Shown here: positions 59,202-64,000 of the stretch, piece by piece
Layout: each line of letters begins with the position of its first letter
Position numbering within the stretch: position 1 is the stretch's first letter
Assembly (NCBI GenBank): GCA_910588775.1
Contig: CAJURH010000004.1
Coordinates: forward strand, 33,216-97,215
Source: an uncultured Lachnospiraceae bacterium
GTDB lineage: Bacteria > Bacillota > Clostridia > Lachnospirales > Lachnospiraceae
DNA length: 64,000 nucleotides
Reading direction: 5' to 3'
Translations under genes and position numbers: made by a program
The notes under the pieces: model-generated
What the model was told of the DNA's origin: nothing
Seen by the model: the letters and a program-made list of their open reading frames with translations, nothing else
Databases searched by the model: none

Positions 59202-60512
59202 CTAACACACAGCCTTAAAGGCTTCCTCCAAATCCTGAATAATATCGTCAATATTTTCCGTGCCAATAGACAGACGGATGGTATTGGGCTTAATGCCCTG
59301 GTCCAACAACTCTTCCTCTGTACACTGGCTATGAGTGGTGGTGGCCGGGTGGATTACGAGGGATTTCACGTCCGCCACATTCGCTAACAGAGAGAACAAC
59401 TCCAGGTTATCAATGAAGTCTTTTGCCTTCTGCGCATCCCCCTTGACCTCAAAGGTAAAAATAGAACCGCCCCCATTGGGGAAGTATTTCTGATATAAAT
59501 CTTTCTGTGTGGAATCTTCGGTTACGGAAGGATGGTGAACTTCTTCCACCTGTGGATGATTGTGGAGATATTCTACCACCTTCAATGCATTTTCCACATG
59601 GCGCTCCACCCGCAGAGACAGCGTTTCCAACCCCTGAAGGAAAATAAACGCATGAAATGGAGAAAGTGACGCTCCCGTATCCCTAAGCAGTATAGCTCGG
59701 ATTTTCGTCACGAACGCCGCTGGACCAGCCACCTGGGTAAAGCTTACCCCATGATAACTTGGGTTAGGACTTGTAAGCGAGGCAAATTTGCCAGAAGCCG
59801 CCCAGTCAAATTTTCCGCTATCCACAATCACACCGCCCAGGGTGGTTCCATGCCCTCCAATAAATTTTGTGGCGGAGTGCACCACAATATCTGCACCGTA
59901 TTCAATGGGCCGCACCAGATATGGCGTTGCAAATGTATTGTCCACCACAAGCGGAATCTGATGCTTATGAGCAATCTTGGCTATGGCCTCAATATCCACC
60001 ACATCCGAGTTGGGATTTCCCAAAGTCTCAATAAAAATAGCCTTTGTACATTCCTGGATAGCCGCTTCCACTTCTTCATAGTTAAATATATCCACGAATG
60101 TCGTCTGGATTCCATATTCCGGGAATGTATGCGCCAGCACATTATATGTACCACCGTAAATATTCTTGGCGGATACAATATGATCGCCACTCTGCGCCAG
60201 ATTCTGGATGGTATAAGCGATGGCCGCCGCACCGGAAGCCACAGCCAGAGCCGCCACGCCGCCTTCGAGAGCCGCCATCCGTTTCTCAAATACGTCCTCC
60301 GTGGGGTTAGTCAAACGCCCGTAGATATTCCCCTCCTCCGACAAACCGAAGCGCGCCGCCGCATGGTCACAGTTGCGAAATACATAAGAAGATGTCTGGT
60401 AAATGGGCACCGCTCTGGCATCCGTCACTGGGTCGGCCGTCTCCTGCCCTACATGTAGCTGCAATGTCTCAAACTTAAACTTTCTGTCTTCCCGTTTTAT
60501 TTTCTCACTCAT
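59202..60512 (-). CDS. metY: O-acetylhomoserine sulfhydrylase/aminocarboxypropyltransferase
   Basis: 436 residues. PLP-dependent Cys/Met-metabolism enzyme: FETLQLHVGQETADPVTDARAVPIYQTSSYVF near the start, LAVASGAAAIAYTIQNLA, the catalytic lysine in VVHSATKFIGGHGTTLGG, and the C-terminal NTIRLSIGTENIDDI. It converts O-acetylhomoserine plus sulfide to homocysteine, so it may use or regenerate homocysteine also produced by the SAH pathway at 23815-26449. The ATG at 60512 (spacing 7 from GAGGGA) is better than one at 60518. Its length and the QETADPVTDARAVPIYQ segment indicate MetY rather than MetB/MetC. Confidence 0.93.
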   Translation of the reverse strand: MSEKIKREDRKFKFETLQLHVGQETADPVTDARAVPIYQTSSYVFRNCDHAAARFGLSEEGNIYGRLTNPTEDVFEKRMAALEGGVAALAVASGAAAIAYTIQNLAQSGDHIVSAKNIYGGTYNVLAHTFPEYGIQTTFVDIFNYEEVEAAIQECTKAIFIETLGNPNSDVVDIEAIAKIAHKHQIPLVVDNTFATPYLVRPIEYGADIVVHSATKFIGGHGTTLGGVIVDSGKFDWAASGKFASLTSPNPSYHGVSFTQVAGPAAFVTKIRAILLRDTGASLSPFHAFIFLQGLETLSLRVERHVENALKVVEYLHNHPQVEEVHHPSVTEDSTQKDLYQKYFPNGGGSIFTFEVKGDAQKAKDFIDNLELFSLLANVADVKSLVIHPATTTHSQCTEEELLDQGIKPNTIRLSIGTENIDDIIQDLEEAFKAVC

Positions 60513-60563
60513 ATCCATTCCCTCACTTTGTCCGTATTTTTCCTATATTCTTTGTATGTTTAG

Positions 60564-60589
60564 TAGGAATTGATACGATTATATTCCTA
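60564..60589. promoter_or_regulatory. Candidate Rrf2 operator upstream of metY
   Basis: TAGGAAT, twelve bases, ATTCCTA: 7-base inverted arms in the short gap between pdxT and metY. Nearby ATTCCTACTAAACATAC may add a second half-site. Position and symmetry fit a repressor site for the Rrf2 protein encoded in the same unit; the assignment is inference. Confidence 0.45.
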
Positions 60590-60595
60590 TATTGC

Positions 60596-61171
60596 CTACT
60601 TGTCAACTAGCTTTTCCAAAAAATACTGGTGGATGCGCAAATCCCCAGACACCTCTGGGTGAAAGGCCATGGCCAGTTGGTAGCCTTGACGGGCGGCGAC
60701 AATTTTCCCATCGGCCTTCGCCAGAATCTCCCCCTGACCCATAACTTTTGTAATATACGGTGCACGGATAAAGGGCATGGGGACTGGCCCCACCCCTTTG
60801 AAATCCTGTTCTGTATAAAAACTGCCCAACTGCCTTCCATAGGCGTTTCGTTTCACCCGGATATCCATGGTCCCCAGATACGCGGAATGCCCTTCCACTT
60901 CCCGCGCCAGCAAAATCAACCCAGCGCAGGTTCCCATCACCGGCAGTCCATCCAAAATCCGGCGGCGAATTTCCTCAAATAAATCCAGTTCATAAAGAAG
61001 CTTACCCATCACTGTGCTCTCCCCACCAGGAAGAATCAGCGCATCCATGGGCCGCTTCAGGTCTCTCTTCTGACGAATCTGAAAATGGCGGACTCCCAGC
61101 GCGTGAAGCGTGCATTCATGTTCTGCGAACGCGCCCTGCACCGCCAGAATCCCTACGGTTATCTTATCCAT
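60596..61171 (-). CDS. pdxT: Pyridoxal 5'-phosphate synthase, glutaminase subunit
   Basis: 191 residues. Class I glutamine amidotransferase of the PdxT type: KITVGILAVQGAFAEH, LILPGGESTVMGKLL, nucleophile Cys82 in VMGTCAGLILLA, and His171-x-Glu173 in AFHPEVSGD. It releases ammonia from glutamine to PdxS. The start lies one base after the pdxS stop region, and pdxT follows pdxS in the same direction, the usual order. The product, PLP, is the cofactor of the neighbouring MetY. Confidence 0.96.
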   Translation of the reverse strand: MDKITVGILAVQGAFAEHECTLHALGVRHFQIRQKRDLKRPMDALILPGGESTVMGKLLYELDLFEEIRRRILDGLPVMGTCAGLILLAREVEGHSAYLGTMDIRVKRNAYGRQLGSFYTEQDFKGVGPVPMPFIRAPYITKVMGQGEILAKADGKIVAARQGYQLAMAFHPEVSGDLRIHQYFLEKLVDK

Positions 61172-61172
61172 T

Positions 61173-62048
61173 TTACTTGCCCCGCTCCGCCATCAGAAGC
61201 CCAATCTCCTGCTCATTTATCCCCACCATGGCTTCTCCCAGGTCTTCGGAAAGTTCCGCGATTAATTTTGCATCCGTATAGTTACTCACCGCTTTCACAA
61301 TAGCCTGGGCGCGTTTGGCCGGATTTCCCGATTTGAAAATGCCCGACCCCACGAACACGCCTTGCGCCCCCAACTGCATCATCAACGCAGCGTCCGCTGG
61401 CGTGGCCACGCCTCCCGCCGCGAAGTTCACCACCGGAAGCCTGCCATTGCTGTGCACATATTCCAACAGATCCACCGGAACCTGCAGCCGTTTGGCCGCC
61501 TCTGGGATTTCATCTTCCCGCAAATTCTGAATATGTCGGATTTCCCGATTCACGGCCCGCATATGGCGCACGGCCTGCACCACGTCCCCGGTCCCGGGCT
61601 CGCCTTTGGTCCGAATCATGGACGCGCCCTCTGCAATGCGGCGCAGCGCCTCGCCTAAGTCCCTGGCTCCGCAGACAAAAGGCACACGGAATTTTCTCTT
61701 ATCAATGTGATATACGTCATCCGCTGGAGACAACACCTCGCTCTCATCAATGTAGTCAATATCAATGGCTTCCAAGACCTGCGCCTCCACGAAATGCCCA
61801 ATCCGGCACTTGGCCATCACCGGGATAGAAACCGCTTCCTGGATTCCCCGAATCATTTTCGGATCGCTCATCCTGGAGACGCCTCCCGCCGCGCGAATGT
61901 CCGCCGGAATGCGCTCCAGAGCCATAACCGCGCAGGCCCCCGCGTTCTGGGCGATTTTTGCTTGCTCCGGCGTGGTCACGTCCATAATCACGCCGCCTTT
62001 TAACATCTGTGCCAGTTGCTTATTCAGTTTGTATCTTTTTTCGTCCAT
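61173..62048 (-). CDS. pdxS: Pyridoxal 5'-phosphate synthase, lyase subunit
   Basis: 291 residues, full length. Very conserved family: GGVIMDVTTPEQAKIAQNAGACAVMALERIP, VSIPVMAKCRIGHFVEAQ with the Schiff-base lysine (Lys80), DDVYHIDKRKFRVPFVCGARDLGEAL and GVATPADAALMMQLGAQGVFVGSGIF. It builds PLP from ribose 5-phosphate, glyceraldehyde 3-phosphate and ammonia delivered by PdxT. Ribose 5-phosphate links it to the pentose genes elsewhere in the window. The gene starts the pdxST pair. Confidence 0.97.
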   Translation of the reverse strand: MDEKRYKLNKQLAQMLKGGVIMDVTTPEQAKIAQNAGACAVMALERIPADIRAAGGVSRMSDPKMIRGIQEAVSIPVMAKCRIGHFVEAQVLEAIDIDYIDESEVLSPADDVYHIDKRKFRVPFVCGARDLGEALRRIAEGASMIRTKGEPGTGDVVQAVRHMRAVNREIRHIQNLREDEIPEAAKRLQVPVDLLEYVHSNGRLPVVNFAAGGVATPADAALMMQLGAQGVFVGSGIFKSGNPAKRAQAIVKAVSNYTDAKLIAELSEDLGEAMVGINEQEIGLLMAERGK

Positions 62049-62150
62049 GATTCAAATCCATACCTTTCATATATGTATAATACACTTCAAGTCACACTCT
62101 ATTATACACATACCTGACCTTGTATAAATATCCAACTTTGTATTTTTTTA

Positions 62151-62945
62151 TCAGACCAGATTGATTTCCGAAAGAGCATAGAAAATCCCGTCCTGGTTAT
62201 TGTTCCAGGTATGGCGCGAAATCCGGCTTTTCAACTCCTCCGGCGCATTTCCCATGAGAAACCCCGCCCCCACCGTTTCCAGCATTTCTGCGTCGTTGTA
62301 ATTATCCCCGAACGCCACTGCGTTGGCTATATCTATGTTCCACAGATCGCATAGCTTTTGGACGGCAACCGCTTTTGTTATGCCTTTCTCCATGATTTCC
62401 AGCAGATAATCAGCGGACTTTACGATGGAACAGTCGGGAAAAGCTTCCTTCAGCTTTTCCTCTATTTCCAATATATCCTCTGGATTGCAGATACACAGAA
62501 TTTTATTGATCTGAGAATCCGACGCCGCGTCCACCGTCCCTTGCATAGACCGGGCTTTTACAATCCGCTCTTCCTCCATGATTCTGGGATCGCTTTTGTC
62601 TTTCACAATCCACTGATCCAGAGAATATGCGCTCCAGGCCAGGTCGAAACGGCTCGCCTCCAGAAATTCTATGATTTTCCCAGCGGTCGGCTTCTCCATT
62701 CCCTTATGAAAAAGCACATTTTTCTTTTCATCCAGAATCAATGCGCCGCTGTAAGCGATAATCGGACACTTGAATCCATATGTATCCAAAATAGGATATA
62801 TGCCAGAAGGACTCCTGGCCGATATGATCACAAACGGAATCCCGTTGTCCTGTAACTTCTCAATAGATTGCCGGGTCAGCGGTGTAATCTCATGTTTCGA
62901 ATTCAACAAAGTGCCGTCCACATCGCTGAAAACTATTTTCATCAT
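62151..62945 (-). CDS. Cof-type HAD-IIB family phosphatase
   Basis: 264 residues from an ATG at 62945 preceded by GGAAGGCGG (frame opens at a TTG at 62951). HAD motif I KIVFSDVDGTLLNS, motif II VIISARS, lysine in GITKAVAVQKLCD, motif IV AFGDNYNDAEML; the type IIB cap lies between. These enzymes dephosphorylate sugar phosphates or flavin/pyridoxal phosphates. Being near pdxST, a role in PLP turnover is possible but not shown. It shares its direction with the EFR1 gene upstream. Confidence 0.9.
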   Translation of the reverse strand: MMKIVFSDVDGTLLNSKHEITPLTRQSIEKLQDNGIPFVIISARSPSGIYPILDTYGFKCPIIAYSGALILDEKKNVLFHKGMEKPTAGKIIEFLEASRFDLAWSAYSLDQWIVKDKSDPRIMEEERIVKARSMQGTVDAASDSQINKILCICNPEDILEIEEKLKEAFPDCSIVKSADYLLEIMEKGITKAVAVQKLCDLWNIDIANAVAFGDNYNDAEMLETVGAGFLMGNAPEELKSRISRHTWNNNQDGIFYALSEINLV

Positions 62946-62965
62946 CTTCAACCGCCTTCCATAGA

Positions 62966-63724
62966 TTATAAATAAAATTCATTGGCTCTGCGAACGTCTT
63001 TTAAGGGCCCTAGCTTCTGCTCCAATTTTTCCTGCAAAGGAGACGGCAAAATACGAGCGCGTTCCGAACAGATAGCCGTACACGCCATGCAGAGCATGCA
63101 CTTTTCGGCATCAGTTTCCACTGCATCTTCTTTTACGGATATAGCCTCTGTAGGACAAATTTCCACGCACTTTTTGCACTGTTTGCAGGTCGGCAACGAA
63201 ACTGGCGCCGCAGGCATGCCGCCCCACTGCTTATATGGACGATTTCCCGGAACTTGAAAAACCCCGTCTGGATCCGTCTCCAGCTTCTCCAAAACCTTCT
63301 GGGCAAATCCACGAATCTCCGCTGCGTCCTGCTCATCTGGCCTTCCCTCTCCCACCGCTGGAACTATGGAATGCTGCGCCACAAGGGCTGCGGAGGCGAT
63401 TACCTGAAATCCGCATGCGGACACTGCGTCGTTCAACTCCACCAGGGCGTCTTCATAGGCGCGAACGCCATAAACCGCCAAAGTGACAGCCCTTTTCCCA
63501 CCACCATCCACTTTTTTTAGTTTTTCAGCGACGAATGCCGGAATTCGTCCGCCGAACACCGGAGCGGCCACCACCGCCATTTCCCCATCGGCCTGGGAAA
63601 ATCCCTTCTCCTTCCCCAAATTTACAGGATTTACATTTTCAGAAATCCCCTCCGCCAAAAACTCCCCGGCTTTTCTCGTGCCGCCTGTGGGGCTGAAATA
63701 ATAAAAATCAATTTTGTTTAACAT
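62966..63724 (-). CDS. EFR1-type flavodoxin/ferredoxin fusion protein
   Basis: 252 residues from the ATG at 63724 (GGGAGG eight bases upstream; two other in-frame ATGs lie nearer the site). The N-terminal half is a flavodoxin-like fold: FYYFSPTGGTRKAGEFLAEG and AAPVFGGRIPAFVAEKLK. The C-terminal part holds two 4Fe-4S motifs, CKQCKKCVEICPTEAIS and CMLCMACTAICSERARIL, as in EFR1 proteins of anaerobes. It probably carries electrons among cytoplasmic redox enzymes; the partners are unknown. Confidence 0.88.
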   Translation of the reverse strand: MLNKIDFYYFSPTGGTRKAGEFLAEGISENVNPVNLGKEKGFSQADGEMAVVAAPVFGGRIPAFVAEKLKKVDGGGKRAVTLAVYGVRAYEDALVELNDAVSACGFQVIASAALVAQHSIVPAVGEGRPDEQDAAEIRGFAQKVLEKLETDPDGVFQVPGNRPYKQWGGMPAAPVSLPTCKQCKKCVEICPTEAISVKEDAVETDAEKCMLCMACTAICSERARILPSPLQEKLEQKLGPLKDVRRANEFYL

Positions 63725-63893
63725 ACGCATTTCCTCCCTTGCCAACTATTTGATTTATCCTACCATGTTTACCAAAGTTCTTCAACACATCTATACACAA
63801 AAACACATTGACCTTCCACCAAAAACATTGTATATTTATATTATGTAAGAAAACCTTTGGATTTTCAACAAAAGAAGAAGAGGGGGAAATACT

Positions 63894-64000
63894 ATGGCGC
63901 TTATCAAATGCCCGGAATGCGGTGCAGAGATATCTGAAAAAGCAATCGGACTCAACGCCGCCGACAATCGCCGCGACAACCGCCTCGGGGCGCTCCTTGA
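63894..64000 (+). CDS. Zinc-ribbon protein, N-terminal fragment
   Basis: ATG at 63894 after GAGGGGGAAATACT opens a frame that leaves the window. MALIKCPECGAEISEKAIGL matches the zinc-ribbon start found on many small Firmicute membrane or regulatory proteins, with one CxxC visible; the second CxxC is not in the following residues. The rest of the protein cannot be seen. Confidence 0.6.
   Translation, partial: MALIKCPECGAEISEKAIGLNAADNRRDNRLGALL

Noticed and set aside
1..64000. CRISPR arrays, tRNA or rRNA genes, prophage
   Set aside because: No regularly spaced repeats, cloverleaf-like sequences, rRNA stretches or phage structural genes were seen on reading both strands.

Overview
The window looks like a chromosomal segment of a Gram-positive anaerobe of the class Clostridia, most likely a Lachnospiraceae member. 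The basis is mid-range GC, strong GGAGG ribosome sites, a CO dehydrogenase with CooF-type ferredoxin, a split transketolase, a T-box leader, BceAB-type transporters, EFR1-type ferredoxin, and NusG-II/Gx small proteins. No rRNA, tRNA, CRISPR array, intact insertion sequence or prophage was found. I cannot name genus or species.

Layout. 1-675: 5' part of nadA. 840-6135: leftward surface-glycan cassette (GT-C membrane protein, GtrB-like GT2, methyltransferase, second GT-C protein) carrying three long G tracts, two of which break reading frames; this looks like a phase-variable contingency locus. 6151-7182: gene-free, probably decayed DNA. 7183-8851: AraC regulator and a VOC-DUF3795 fusion. 8961-15341: leftward Ogt-AlkD fusion, cytidylate-kinase-like protein, heterodimeric ABC exporter and MarR regulator. 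15627-18049: OmpR-type two-component system. 18272-20848: clpB under a CIRCE element. 21186-23777: a PurF paralogue lacking the glutaminase cysteine, then apbE. 23815-29941: rightward operon for S-adenosylhomocysteine turnover and pentose metabolism (SAH/MTA deaminase, SAH/S-inosylhomocysteine hydrolase, rpiB, malic enzyme, split transketolase). 30104-32780: NusG-II protein, Gx transporter, ECF sigma factor, DUF2461 protein. 32916-37390: leftward alpha/beta hydrolase, BceAB-type transporter, tadA. 37541-41485: a 51-aa protein, then cooS, cooF and a flavin oxidoreductase. 41555-42520: secreted HEXXH protein. 42922-48636: leftward three-gene phosphorelay cassette, including a histidine kinase fused to a DegV lipid-binding domain. 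49272-58555: DUF362 protein, T-box plus metG, gene remnants, YqeY, DUF606 transporter, DUF3877-like protein, LysR, MATE and YfcE-like phosphodiesterase. 58748-63724: leftward Rrf2 regulator, metY, pdxT, pdxS, HAD phosphatase and EFR1 ferredoxin. 63894-64000: start of a zinc-ribbon protein.

How the genes fit together. The cassette at 840-6135 would move a sugar onto undecaprenyl phosphate (GT2) and then onto a wall polymer outside the membrane (GT-C proteins), with slipped-strand switching of individual steps. The 23815-29941 operon appears to recycle spent methyl-donor product through a deaminated intermediate and feed the ribose part into the pentose pathway. The CODH cassette would couple CO or CO2 chemistry to ferredoxin and NAD(P)H, although the CODH departs from the standard active site. 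The most unusual single gene is the kinase-receiver-DegV fusion at 42922-45570.
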